Shown: in pieces, positions 39,335 through 48,120 of the stretch | Layout of the letters: every line of letters begins with the position of its first letter | Numbering within the stretch: the stretch's first letter is position 1 | Origin: Acidiferrum sp963764675 | Lineage (GTDB): Bacteria; Acidobacteriota; Terriglobia; Acidiferrales; UBA7541 | NCBI GenBank assembly: GCA_963764675.1 | Contig: CAVXTQ010000008.1 | Span: 124,001-188,000 of the forward strand | Reading direction: 5' to 3' | DNA length: 64,000 bases | Notes under the pieces: model-generated | The model's database searches: none | What the model was told of the DNA's origin: nothing | The model's input: the letters and a program-made list of their open reading frames with translations, nothing else | Made by a program: the position numbers and the translations under genes

Positions 39335-39889
39335 ATGAACCTGTGGCTGTCGGTCGCGGTCGGCACCGTTCTAATCATTTACGTGATCGCGTCGTTCAAT
39401 CGGCTGGTGACTCTGAGGTATCGCGTGCGCGACGCATGGGCCCAGATCGACGTGCAGCTCAAACGGCGCCACGATTTGATCCCGAATCTGGTCAACGCGG
39501 TGAAAGGGTACATGGAGCACGAACGAAGCGTTCTTGAGAATGTGACGCGCGCGCGGGAACAAGCCGTCTCCGCGGGTTCGGACATGAACGCGCGAGCCGC
39601 GGCGGAATCGGCGCTCTCCGCCGCAACCGGCAAATTTATGGCCGTCGTAGAAGCCTACCCGGCGCTTCGCGCCAGTGAAAATGTGTTGGCCCTTCAGGAA
39701 GAGCTGGCCTCAACGGAAAATCGAATTGCGTTCGCCCGCCAGTTCTACAATGATTCCGTGATGGAGTACAACGCGACTCGCGGAACGTTTCCGCGAAATC
39801 TGTTGGCCGCGCCCTTCGGATTTGCGGCGGCGGAGATGTTTGCTTTGGAAGACGCAGGGCAGAGAGTCGCTCCCCAGGTCCGCGTCTGA
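39335..39889 (+). CDS. lemA: LemA-family membrane protein
   Basis: This 184-residue protein has one N-terminal membrane helix (LSVAVGTVLIIYVIASFNRL). The helical LemA signature follows: RDAWAQIDVQLKRRHDLIPN, VKGYMEHERSVLENVTRARE and ENRIAFARQFYNDSVMEYN. LemA proteins commonly sit beside HtpX/M48 genes; their function is unclear. The preceding gene ends 13 bp upstream, and an exported protein gene follows 22 bp downstream, suggesting a three-gene unit. Confidence 0.93.
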   Translation: MNLWLSVAVGTVLIIYVIASFNRLVTLRYRVRDAWAQIDVQLKRRHDLIPNLVNAVKGYMEHERSVLENVTRAREQAVSAGSDMNARAAAESALSAATGKFMAVVEAYPALRASENVLALQEELASTENRIAFARQFYNDSVMEYNATRGTFPRNLLAAPFGFAAAEMFALEDAGQRVAPQVRV

Positions 39890-39911
39890 ACGGAATCAGT
39901 GGAGGTGCCTT

Positions 39912-40619
39912 TTGCCGCGAGGAATCCTTCTGTGCGCCGCTTATTTTCTAATATTGGGAACCGGGCTAGCAGTGTCCACCAGCGGCCGCGCCGAGGAGCG
40001 AATGGTGCAGATCGGCCGTGCACATCTTTGCGTCACAGAAGGGTCCGTTGCCGAATTGTCCGGGCAGCGTCTCTCGGTGAGCGATCCTGCGATGCGCGCC
40101 TACGCGACCGTGCCCACTCTGCAGAACGTCACCGCGCATTTTACCTACCTGGGCGCCACTGATAAGGAATCGCGGCTCGGGTCGGGCCAGGTTCGCCGCC
40201 AGTTCGGTTTGAAGCTGCACGCGCAAGACCCGTGCAATCTGGTGTACGTGATGTGGCGGATCGAACCAGAGTCAAAGCTGGTTGTCTCGGTGAAGCGCAA
40301 TCCCGGACAGCACACCAGCGCCGAATGCCACAACAACGGCTATCAAAATATCAAGCCGCGTCGCAGCTCGCCGGTTCCTAAGCTCCGCCCTGGATCAGCG
40401 CACACGCTCCACGCCGAAATGAACGGCGAGGACTTGAGAGTTCTTGCCGATGGCCATTCGGTTTGGGAAGGAGCGGTCGGGCGGGAGGCGCTCGCTTTCT
40501 CCGGCCCAGTGGGCATGCGTTCGGACAACGCTCGTCTGGAACTTGAGCTGCAAGCCGGCCGCTCCGGCGGCGCTCAGCCGCAATACCAGCTCGCCTGTCG
40601 CGCCGCCGAGTTGGAGTAA
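39912..40619 (+). CDS. Exported hypothetical protein of the LemA unit
   Basis: This ~235-residue protein has a signal peptide (LPRGILLCAAYFLILGTGLA). The mature beta-rich domain (MRAYATVPTLQNVTAHFTYL, LGSGQVRRQFGLKLHAQDPC, SGPVGMRSDNARLELELQ) looks like a concanavalin-type jelly-roll (LamG/DUF1080-like: 'vgmRsDNarle'). I set the start at the TTG at 39912, which has GGAGGT seven bases upstream. The function is unknown; the fold suggests carbohydrate or ligand binding. Confidence 0.78.
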   Translation: MPRGILLCAAYFLILGTGLAVSTSGRAEERMVQIGRAHLCVTEGSVAELSGQRLSVSDPAMRAYATVPTLQNVTAHFTYLGATDKESRLGSGQVRRQFGLKLHAQDPCNLVYVMWRIEPESKLVVSVKRNPGQHTSAECHNNGYQNIKPRRSSPVPKLRPGSAHTLHAEMNGEDLRVLADGHSVWEGAVGREALAFSGPVGMRSDNARLELELQAGRSGGAQPQYQLACRAAELE

Positions 40620-40639
40620 CGCCGTGCGTCAGGATCGCT

Positions 40640-40781
40640 TCAGGCGCCTTTGGATTCGGTCATGCTGAACCAGTTGCCGGAGTCGTCCTTCATGATCGCT
40701 TCGGTGCCGTAGAACTGTTCCTTCGGCGGCGAGGGAAAAGAACAGCGAATTGCCGTAAACCCGTTCCGGGATGTCCGGCAT
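40640..40781 (-). pseudogene. Remnant of a VOC (glyoxalase-fold) protein
   Basis: After correcting one base near 40735, the minus strand reads MPDIPERVYGNSLFF, then PSPPKEQFYGTEAIMKDD and SGNWFSMTESKGA to a stop at 40640. The 'GTEAIMKDDSGNWFSMT' ending is typical of vicinal-oxygen-chelate proteins, in which it closes the last beta-alpha-beta-beta-beta module. The other two-thirds of the protein are missing, and the next gene's promoter region lies where it should be. Confidence 0.4.
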
Positions 40782-40908
40782 TGGAGTATCCTCGGCAGTC
40801 GCACCAACGTTATTCCTGCGGGAAAGACGCGCGTTTGTGACGAGACGGCGGTATACTTCTTTGCGCGCAGTAAGCGTTTGCGGCGAGTCCGGATGTCCAG
40901 GGGGAACC

Positions 40909-41511
40909 ATGCAGCGTCGTGAAGTCCTGAAATTGCTAGCCGGAGGAGCGGTCACCACCGCCTTTTCTCCGAGCCTGATGGCGCATTTTCGCGAGGCGCA
41001 AGCGCAAGTCGGCGCGGCTTACAAGCTGCGCACGCTGAGCGCACAGCAAAACACCCAAGTGGTGGCGATGATCGACCTAATCATTCCGGCGACGGACACA
41101 CCGGGCGCGAAGGGCGCTCGCGTGAACGAATTTATCGACGTGATCCTGACCGAGTGGGCGAACGACAGCGAGCGGCAGGCTTTTCTGGGTGGCCTCGCGG
41201 ATGTCGACAAACAGAGCAACACGCTCTTCGGCAAGAACTTCACCGACGCCGCGCCGGAGCAGCAGACAGCCTTGCTGCGCGAGATGGACAACATCGCGAT
41301 GGCTAAGCACGGCGCCGCGCGCGCGCGTCACGGCAACACCATACCCGTGGATCGCGACAAACAATTGGACGGCAATTTCTGGGACGTCTTTAAGGGCATC
41401 ACGATTCAGGGTTACTACACTTCTGAAATTGGTTTCACACAGGAGGAGAACCTGCAAATTATTCCGGGCGCTTACCACGGTTGCGTTCCGCTGACCGAGA
41501 GAAAGGCATAG
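40909..41511 (+). CDS. Gluconate 2-dehydrogenase subunit 3-family protein (Tat signal)
   Basis: This 200-residue small subunit has an N-terminal twin-arginine-type signal (MQRREVLKLLAGGAVTTAFS). The mature part has the subunit-3 pattern: IDLIIPATDTPGAKGARVNE, FIDVILTEWA and the C-terminal IQGYYTSEIG. The ATG at 40909 follows GGGGGA. It forms a pair with the GMC oxidoreductase 10 bp downstream, which lacks a signal peptide and is probably carried across the membrane as a folded complex with this subunit. Confidence 0.92.
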   Translation: MQRREVLKLLAGGAVTTAFSPSLMAHFREAQAQVGAAYKLRTLSAQQNTQVVAMIDLIIPATDTPGAKGARVNEFIDVILTEWANDSERQAFLGGLADVDKQSNTLFGKNFTDAAPEQQTALLREMDNIAMAKHGAARARHGNTIPVDRDKQLDGNFWDVFKGITIQGYYTSEIGFTQEENLQIIPGAYHGCVPLTERKA

Positions 41512-41521
41512 GGAGGATCGC

Positions 41522-43207
41522 ATGCCGGCGAATACATACGACGCAATCATTGTGGGCTCGGGAATCACTGGCGGTTGGGCGGCCAAGGAACTCACCGAAA
41601 AAGGACTGAACACTCTGGTTTTGGAAGCGGGGCGCACCATCGTTCCGGAGCAAGATTACGTCGAGCACGTTCCTATCTGGGAACTGAAGTATCGCAACTG
41701 GGACGATCGCGCCGACAGGAAGCGCACGCAGCCGGTTCAGCGCGAGGTCTATTACGCTTGCGACGAGTACTCGCACAAATTTTTCGTTAGCGATGTCGAG
41801 AACCCTTATTCGCTCACTCCGGGCTCGAAGTTTTCCTGGATCAGGGGCCGGCAGGTCGGCGGAAAATCGCTCACCTGGGGGCGGCAGAGTTATCGCTGGA
41901 GCGACCTCGACTTTGAAGCCAACGTGAAAGAGGGAATCGCGGTGGATTGGCCGATCCGTTATGCGGAAATCGCGCCTTGGTATGACTACGTAGAAGATTT
42001 CGCGGGCATTAGCGGTCAGCCGGAAGGGTTGCCGCAATTGCCGGACGGAAAATTCCTGCCACCGATGGAAATGAACTGCGCGGAAATGGTTTTCCGCGAC
42101 GCGCTTGCCAAGAATTTCGACGACCGCATCATGACCATCGGGCGCTCGGCGGTGCTCACGCGGACGCACAAGGGGCGCGCGGCTTGCCACTATTGCGGCG
42201 TGTGTCACCGCGGGTGCATCACGGGGTCCTATTTCAGCAGCTTAAGTTCCACGCTGCCTGCGGCTCAGAAGACCGGCAAATTGACGATGCGTCCGTACAG
42301 TGTGGTGCACAGCTTGGTTTTCGATCCCCAGACGCGGAAGGTGAGCGGCGTGCGGGTAATAGACGCGCAAACGAAAAGCACGTCGGAATACAAGGCGCGT
42401 GTATTTTTCGTCTGCGCTTCGACGCTGGAATCGACGCGCATCCTGCTCAATTCCGCGACCACGGAATTTCCGAATGGTCTCGGGAACGCCAGCGGAGAGC
42501 TGGGCCACAATTTGATGGATCACCACATGGGCGCGGGCGCGAGCGGAGTGATACCCGGAAACGAAGACAAAGTGCCGTTCGGGAACCGGCCGAATGGCAT
42601 TTACGTGCCGCGGTTCCGCAACGTGAAAACAAAACAGAAAGAGTTTGTGCGCGGCTACGGCTATCAGGGCGGCGGAAGCCGGGAAGGCTGGGGGCGTGGC
42701 GCCACCATGAGCGGCATCGGCGTGGATCTGAAGAACGCCCTGAAGAAGCCCGGTCCTTGGCGCATGGGCCTGGGCGGCTTCGGTGAGTGTCTGCCGAGTC
42801 ATGACAACTACGTCGAGATTGACAAGGAAAAGGTGGATGCTTGGGGTATCCCGACGCTCAAGATCAATTTCCAATGGCGAGAGAACGAGCAGAGCATGTC
42901 GAAGGACATTGCCGTGCAGGCGGCGGAGATGCTGGCCGCCGCGGGCGCCAAGGAAATCGGCGTGTACCAGGAAATTTCGACCCCGGGTCTAGGCATTCAT
43001 GAAATGGGAACGGCGCGCATGGGCCGCGATCCGAAAACTTCCGTCTTGAACGAGCACAATCAGGTGCACGAGGCGAAGAATTTGTTCATGACGGACGGCG
43101 CTTGCATGACCTCCGCGGCGTGCGTAAATCCGTCGCTCACGTACATGGCGCTCACGGCGCGCGCTTGCGACTTCGCCGTGAAGCAACTGCAGAAGAACGA
43201 ACTGTAG
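41522..43207 (+). CDS. GMC-family FAD oxidoreductase (large subunit)
   Basis: This 561-residue flavoprotein has an N-terminal FAD-binding segment (AIIVGSGITGGWAAKELTEK). An RGRQVGGKSLTWGRQSYRW region, a Cys-rich insert (CHYCGVCHRGC) and the C-terminal GMC domain follow (GIHEMGTARMGRDP, NLFMTDGACMTSAACVNPSL, TYMALTARA). The His in GIHEMG and the downstream Asn are the family active-site residues. Homologues oxidise sugars, sugar acids or alcohols and pass electrons to a cytochrome. No cytochrome gene is adjacent. It has no signal of its own; export with the Tat-dependent subunit is expected. Confidence 0.93.
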   Translation: MPANTYDAIIVGSGITGGWAAKELTEKGLNTLVLEAGRTIVPEQDYVEHVPIWELKYRNWDDRADRKRTQPVQREVYYACDEYSHKFFVSDVENPYSLTPGSKFSWIRGRQVGGKSLTWGRQSYRWSDLDFEANVKEGIAVDWPIRYAEIAPWYDYVEDFAGISGQPEGLPQLPDGKFLPPMEMNCAEMVFRDALAKNFDDRIMTIGRSAVLTRTHKGRAACHYCGVCHRGCITGSYFSSLSSTLPAAQKTGKLTMRPYSVVHSLVFDPQTRKVSGVRVIDAQTKSTSEYKARVFFVCASTLESTRILLNSATTEFPNGLGNASGELGHNLMDHHMGAGASGVIPGNEDKVPFGNRPNGIYVPRFRNVKTKQKEFVRGYGYQGGGSREGWGRGATMSGIGVDLKNALKKPGPWRMGLGGFGECLPSHDNYVEIDKEKVDAWGIPTLKINFQWRENEQSMSKDIAVQAAEMLAAAGAKEIGVYQEISTPGLGIHEMGTARMGRDPKTSVLNEHNQVHEAKNLFMTDGACMTSAACVNPSLTYMALTARACDFAVKQLQKNEL

Positions 43208-43212
43208 CCCGC

Positions 43213-44394
43213 CTAGCTCGCGCACGACGTCTCGTTGTCGTTATAACCAAGGCTTCGCAAAATCTCGCTCGTGTGCTCGCCCAGCAGCGGCGGCGGCAGC
43301 CGGTAACTCACCGGAGTGTTCGAGAATCGGATGGGGTTCGCGATGCTGCGGACTTCGCCAAGAGACGGGTGCTCCAGTTGCACGATCAAGCCTCGCGCTT
43401 GCGTTTGCGCATCGTTCAACGCCTCAGCCACGCTGTTGATCGGAGCAGCGGGAATGCCCGCGCGTTTCAATTTCTCCAGCCATGCGGGCGCCGCTTCTTG
43501 ATCGAAATGTTCCTGAAGTAGTGGAATCAATACCGCGCGATGTGCGATTCGCGAAGGGTTGCTCGCAAACCGCTCGTCTTGCCCCAGCGTTGACTGCGCG
43601 TTCAGCAGTTCGACGAACTTTGTCCACAGGATTTCGGTGCCAACTCCAACAACGAAATGCTTCCCGTCGTTGCCGCGAAATACTTGATACGGCACGATAT
43701 TCGGATGCGCATTTCCCCAGCGCCCGGGCGTTGCGTTCGCATTCAAATAGCTGCTGCCTGCATTCACCAGCCACGTAAGCTGCGAATCAAAGAGTGCCAT
43801 ATCCAGAAACTGGCCGCACCCGGTGCGCTCTCGCGCATACAGTGCGCCAAGAATCCCCATGGCTGCGTACATTCCGCAGGTCATGTCCGCGATCGCGATT
43901 GGATAACGCATCGGGCCGCCACCTGGTTCGCCGGTGAAGCTCATCAGCCCGGACTCCGCTTGGGCGAGAATGTCGTACCCGGGCCGGCCTGCATTGGGTC
44001 CCGTGAATCCGTAGCCGGTGATACTGCAGTGAATCAGTCGCGGATGTTTGGCTTGCAGCGTTTGTGGATCGATCCCGCGCTTTCGCAGAGATTCAAGCGA
44101 AGGCTGATTGCTGATAAACACGTCCGCCGCCGCGACCAGGCGCTGTAGAATTTCCGTGCCTCTGGGATGATCGTAGTTAAGCGTAATCGAGCGCTTGTTG
44201 CGATTCGCGGCCAGGTAGTACGCGGATTCGCTGCCGACAAACGGAGGGCCCCAGCTGCGCGACTGGTCTCCCGTCTTCGGGCGCTCCACCTTGATGACGT
44301 CGGCCCCGAAATCGCCGAGGAGCATCGCGCAGTAAGGACCAGCAAGCGCCTCGCTGAGTTCAACCACGCGAATGGAATCGAGAACGCTCGTCAC
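43213..44394 (-). CDS. CaiB/BaiF-type CoA-transferase
   Basis: This 393-residue class III CoA-transferase has an N-terminal VVELSEALAGPYCAMLLGDFG and GADVIKVERPKTGD. The active-site Asp is in GRPGYDILAQAESG (~165), and FLDMALFDSQLTWL and GRWGNAHPNIVPYQVF follow. The enzyme moves CoA between carboxylic acids via an Asp-CoA anhydride. The substrate cannot be inferred; no acyl-CoA gene is adjacent. It converges on the GMC gene with 5 bp between stops. Confidence 0.93.
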   Translation of the reverse strand: MTSVLDSIRVVELSEALAGPYCAMLLGDFGADVIKVERPKTGDQSRSWGPPFVGSESAYYLAANRNKRSITLNYDHPRGTEILQRLVAAADVFISNQPSLESLRKRGIDPQTLQAKHPRLIHCSITGYGFTGPNAGRPGYDILAQAESGLMSFTGEPGGGPMRYPIAIADMTCGMYAAMGILGALYARERTGCGQFLDMALFDSQLTWLVNAGSSYLNANATPGRWGNAHPNIVPYQVFRGNDGKHFVVGVGTEILWTKFVELLNAQSTLGQDERFASNPSRIAHRAVLIPLLQEHFDQEAAPAWLEKLKRAGIPAAPINSVAEALNDAQTQARGLIVQLEHPSLGEVRSIANPIRFSNTPVSYRLPPPLLGEHTSEILRSLGYNDNETSCAS

Positions 44395-44491
44395 GCGCTA
44401 GATTATATGACGTTATGCGCTGGCCGTGGCCTCCCAGCCGCGAGGTCCCGCCGGACTGCTTCATTCCAGGCTATCGGCCAAAATCCGCGAT

Positions 44492-44836
44492 TCAGAATCC
44501 CTGCGAGGCTTCGCCTACGGTGGGATACAAATCGATGAGTCGGTCCACGCTGGTTATCTTCAAGGTTTCCTCAACCATCCCGCTCACCCCGGCGATGCGC
44601 AGGCTGCCTCCCGCTTTCTTCATCTTCGCGTAGCACATGACCAAAATTCCTACGCCGGTGCTGTCCACCACGTCGACGCCGCTCAGGTCGAGAATCACCT
44701 TCTTCTGATTCTCCTTTAGCAACTCCGCCACGGTCCATTCCACGCGCATCGAGTCGCTTCCTGTCACGATCCGGCCCTTCATCTCGAGCAGGGCAACGTC
44801 CGGCTCGATGTGCTTGCGATCGATCGTCAGAATCAT
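44492..44836 (-). CDS. STAS-domain anti-sigma factor antagonist
   Basis: This 114-residue single STAS domain has the phosphorylation loop VDVVDSTGVGILV. I set the start at the ATG at 44836, preceded by GGAGG; the longer open frame adds 17 Arg/Pro-rich residues. It is a second potential substrate for the RsbW-like kinase at 30 kb. No kinase or sigma-factor gene is adjacent. Confidence 0.9.
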   Translation of the reverse strand: MILTIDRKHIEPDVALLEMKGRIVTGSDSMRVEWTVAELLKENQKKVILDLSGVDVVDSTGVGILVMCYAKMKKAGGSLRIAGVSGMVEETLKITSVDRLIDLYPTVGEASQGF

Positions 44837-45016
44837 CCGGCCTCCACGCCAGCTGGGTGGCGCTCGAAACGCATCTCCCGGCAGCATTGCAAGGGATGCC
44901 CGCGCTAATTGGCGTGCGAATTCGAGACGGCCTGCGCATCTTAGGCTGCTGCCCTGCGATCCGTCAACGCCGTCAGGAGAAGACTACGGAATGGAATCTC
45001 CGCGCTACAAAGCGGA

Positions 45017-45047
45017 AAGCCCCCACTGCGTCAAGCAGTGAGGGCTT
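45017..45047 (-). terminator. Terminator of the minor-pilin operon
   Basis: On the minus strand AAGCCCTCACTGC pairs with GCAGTGGGGGCTT (one mismatch) around a 5-base loop. A short T-run (TTTCC) follows, 44 bp past the stop of the PilX-like gene. Confidence 0.65.
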
Positions 45048-45090
45048 CGAGTCCGCAAGCTGCGTCAGGATGCGGCGGCTGCCGCGCGAC

Positions 45091-46962
45091 TCATTGATAG
45101 TTGGTCTGGTTCAGCCACTGCACGGCCTTCACCGTGGTGGTGACCGAGGGATTACCGCCTCCCAGGGGAACCACGGCGGTCGACGGGAACCACGGCGGCG
45201 CGAACGCGCCGTTGGCGAAGCGCCGGTCGAACAGCACGTTACGCGTGGTGGAGTTGATGTTCTGAATGGTGTTCTGAATACGGCCACCGACGATCGTAAG
45301 CGTGTTGATGGCGCTTCCGGTGTTGACGATGCCGCCCGAACCGCCCTGCGAAAGAGTAGCGACGGAGGCGTCGATCTCCAGGTTTCCGTTGGACTGGGTA
45401 TTGGCCAGGTTGACGTTGCCTGTTGCTGTGAAGATTCCGAGAACTTGCCCGGTGTTGTTCGCGGGGATCAGCGTGTCGATGGGCGTGCTGCCTGACGCTG
45501 CCAGCGTGACCGGCTCGGCCTTATAGAGAATGTCTCCCGTAACGGTGACGTTACTCGCCGCGGTTACCGTCACCGCGCTCCCGTTCTGGATCGCCGCTTG
45601 GCCCTGTCCAGGTCCGGAGAGTCCGGTGATGTTGCCATTCACGTACAACATCGTGGCGGGACCGTCCGAGACGCCATTCGCGCCGATCTGTTGAGGAACG
45701 CCGGTGATGGTCTGGGTAGTGCCGCCAGTGGTCATCACCGTGGAGTTAGCCACCGGATCAATGGTCACGGTTGTCGTCACGCCGCCCTGCACGATCGTGT
45801 AGACCTGCGCCGACGCGCCGCTCGGCGTGAGGGTAACCTTGGCATCGCCCTGTACGTAGATACCGCCGCCGGTGAAGGTCTTCACACCGGTTGAGGCATT
45901 GATGGAGTACGGCAGGTAGACGCCAGAGGCTGCTCCACCTACCGGATATGCTGTGCCGGAGGCGTTTTTCAGTGCGGCATTCAAGTTAGCGTTTGACGGC
46001 GACGTGGTGGAGTTGCCAATTCCGTCCAACACCGCCTGTTCCTGGTTGAAGGAGTCCGTCGGCAGCGCGACTGGAGTCTGGCCAACGTAGAAGCCGCTCT
46101 TAAACGTGGGGTTGACCCCGTTGAACGGGGCGGTTGCGGAACCCTTGCAAGTGCCGTTGTCAAACCCGGCTTGCGCGTTGGCTTGCCCAACGGCGTCTGT
46201 GAACGTGTAAGCTCCAGAACTGGAGAAGTTCCAAGAGCCGTTCGTGAACACCGGGCCGGTGATGGTGCCCGGAACAAGGTCACCTCCGCCGCAGAGCGCG
46301 TATTGATCGATGAACATGCCGTAGGCAGAGAAGGCCTGATTGACGGGTGCTAGGCCGGTGTTCGCGACCACTGTGATACTGCCCTTGTCCACTACCGTGG
46401 CCACTTCCGTTCCTCGCGATTCGCCCACCACCGAGAACTGGTAGGGAAACACATAGGTGTACGACTGAATGGGATTCGCGGCGTTCTGGGTTGGGTTAGC
46501 ACACGTCGGAGAGACACCGCCGACCGTGAGGCCTCCGGAGACCGAACAAGTGGGGGCACCCACCTGCACGCCTTGGACCGAGAACTTCTCGTTCCAGGAG
46601 CCCGCCGTATTGATCGACGTGAAGGGGCCGTAGGTGGTACCCAAGCTCGTTCCGGCGGTGGTGTTCTCGCCTCCCGGCATGGGTGCCGCCGCTGGGGCAA
46701 AGCCGGCAGGGACGGCGTTATTGAGAGTGGTCACCAAGGCCTGACGAGCGATGCTGACGCCCGAATCGGCTGCATAGAAAGCCGCGCGGTAGCTGCCATA
46801 GTATCCGTTGATCAGCGACTCGGAGCTGACCGCCATCACCATGGTGAGGGACATCCCGGTCAGCAGCAACAACAACAGCAGCGTGGTAACCAGGGTAATG
46901 CCGCGTTGATCCCGCTTTGGGGACGTGCGCACTGCCCGAGAAGGATAGTTACGGTGTCTCAT
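45091..46962 (-). CDS. PilX-like minor pilin with large beta-rich C-terminal region
   Basis: This 623-residue protein begins with a PilX-type N-terminus: basic residues, GITLVTTLLLLLLLTGMSLT and then SSESLINGYYGSYRAAFYAA. The remaining ~550 residues are Gly/Thr/Asn-rich (AVTVTAASNVTVTGDILYKA, GSGGIVNTGSAINTLTIVGG) and look like a beta-helix or adhesin-type stalk. PilX proteins are usually near 200 residues, so this one is exceptional. It is the last gene of the fimT-pilV-pilW-pilX operon. PilX-family members with extra domains can act as tip adhesins. Confidence 0.8.
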   Translation of the reverse strand: MRHRNYPSRAVRTSPKRDQRGITLVTTLLLLLLLTGMSLTMVMAVSSESLINGYYGSYRAAFYAADSGVSIARQALVTTLNNAVPAGFAPAAAPMPGGENTTAGTSLGTTYGPFTSINTAGSWNEKFSVQGVQVGAPTCSVSGGLTVGGVSPTCANPTQNAANPIQSYTYVFPYQFSVVGESRGTEVATVVDKGSITVVANTGLAPVNQAFSAYGMFIDQYALCGGGDLVPGTITGPVFTNGSWNFSSSGAYTFTDAVGQANAQAGFDNGTCKGSATAPFNGVNPTFKSGFYVGQTPVALPTDSFNQEQAVLDGIGNSTTSPSNANLNAALKNASGTAYPVGGAASGVYLPYSINASTGVKTFTGGGIYVQGDAKVTLTPSGASAQVYTIVQGGVTTTVTIDPVANSTVMTTGGTTQTITGVPQQIGANGVSDGPATMLYVNGNITGLSGPGQGQAAIQNGSAVTVTAASNVTVTGDILYKAEPVTLAASGSTPIDTLIPANNTGQVLGIFTATGNVNLANTQSNGNLEIDASVATLSQGGSGGIVNTGSAINTLTIVGGRIQNTIQNINSTTRNVLFDRRFANGAFAPPWFPSTAVVPLGGGNPSVTTTVKAVQWLNQTNYQ

Positions 46963-46971
46963 TTGTGCTCC

Positions 46972-48120
46972 TCAATCGTTCATGCTGAGATTTCGCGGAT
47001 TGACGATGATCGAAAGCGATTCAATCTTGTAAGGCTGGTTGTCAAAATTGTTCAGGAAAGTGCTGCTCGTGTACTGCTTCGGCGGCGTGCGGCCGATCAG
47101 CGAAATGCGCACCGAGCGGATGGTGTCCCACTGGTTCAGGTAGCCCGGCGGATTCGCGTTGGTGGCATTCGCGGAGTTGTAAGAGTAGCTGGGGTTGGCG
47201 GTAATGGGACCGCCGTTGGCGTTTACCGTAGCCGCGCCCACCTTGAAGCCGATAATCTGGCTGGCGATCGGATTGGGAACCCCGTTCTCAGTGCGAATCA
47301 ACGTTGGGTTGGTGGCATCCGTGGCCGTATCCACGCTGTACGTGATGGGCGCGAGTTTCACTACCCAGTCGGTGGTCAGGCCATTCTGGGTGCAGAATTG
47401 GTCGGTGAGCGTCTGCGCCGTTAACGATGGGTCTACGTTTGTAGTCAGCCCAAACGCATCCGCGGCGCTCACTCCGACGTTGTTCGTTCCCGTATAGGTG
47501 ATATTTACGTTGGCGCCCACCACCGTGGCGTTCGCCGCCATCTGCGACACGGTCATTAGCGTCCCAGCTGGAGTGGAGTGCATGAAAAGGATGTTCGCCC
47601 CGGCCGTGAAACCAGCAGCCAACTGCGCGGCGGTCGTGGGTGCCACCGGCGTCAGGGTCATCGCACCGGTAGTCGTCAGCGTGCACGAATTCGCAGGTCC
47701 GCCCACCATTCCCGGGGGAGAGTTCGGGTCGGGCACGATGATGTTCAGCGTGTCGAAGCAAGCGGCGTTGTAGGTCGAGGTTCCTGCCGCGTGGCAGGCT
47801 CCGCCACCCACGTTGTTAGTTATCGTAATGCCCACCGGCCAGCTGGAGATGTCGGCGGTGTTGTAGAACCCCGTCCCGGCGTTCACCACGTCCATTTCCA
47901 TCTGCGATAGCGCGTTGCGCAGCGAGACGTTCAGCGCCACCTGATACTGCTGGTCGTTGAATAGCGACGCATGCGAGCGGAACAAGCTCAGCGCGGCTCC
48001 GCCGATGACTAAGAAAACGGCCATCGCGATCATGAGCTCGATAAGCGTGAAACCGGAAGGCTTCTTGCGTCCGGCGGTTTGCCGGAGCGTTTTGGCAGAT
48101 TGCATCGCGTGGTTCCTCAT
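46972..48120 (-). CDS. PilW-family minor pilin
   Basis: This 382-residue protein has a class III/type IV prepilin signal: a basic leader, PSGFTLIELMIAMAVFLVIG with a Gly-Phe cleavage site and the Glu at +5, then the hydrophobic N-helix. After DQQYQVALNVSLRNALSQME the rest is a long, mostly beta C-terminal domain. PilW-type pilins help start type IV pilus assembly. The start overlaps the pilV stop (ATGA), and the gap to pilX is 9 bp. Confidence 0.9.
   Translation of the reverse strand: MRNHAMQSAKTLRQTAGRKKPSGFTLIELMIAMAVFLVIGGAALSLFRSHASLFNDQQYQVALNVSLRNALSQMEMDVVNAGTGFYNTADISSWPVGITITNNVGGGACHAAGTSTYNAACFDTLNIIVPDPNSPPGMVGGPANSCTLTTTGAMTLTPVAPTTAAQLAAGFTAGANILFMHSTPAGTLMTVSQMAANATVVGANVNITYTGTNNVGVSAADAFGLTTNVDPSLTAQTLTDQFCTQNGLTTDWVVKLAPITYSVDTATDATNPTLIRTENGVPNPIASQIIGFKVGAATVNANGGPITANPSYSYNSANATNANPPGYLNQWDTIRSVRISLIGRTPPKQYTSSTFLNNFDNQPYKIESLSIIVNPRNLSMND

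Noticed and set aside
39822..39911. N-terminal extension of the exported protein gene into lemA
   Set aside because: The extension is Arg-rich and out of frame with lemA; the TTG at 39912 has a proper Shine-Dalgarno and begins a signal peptide.
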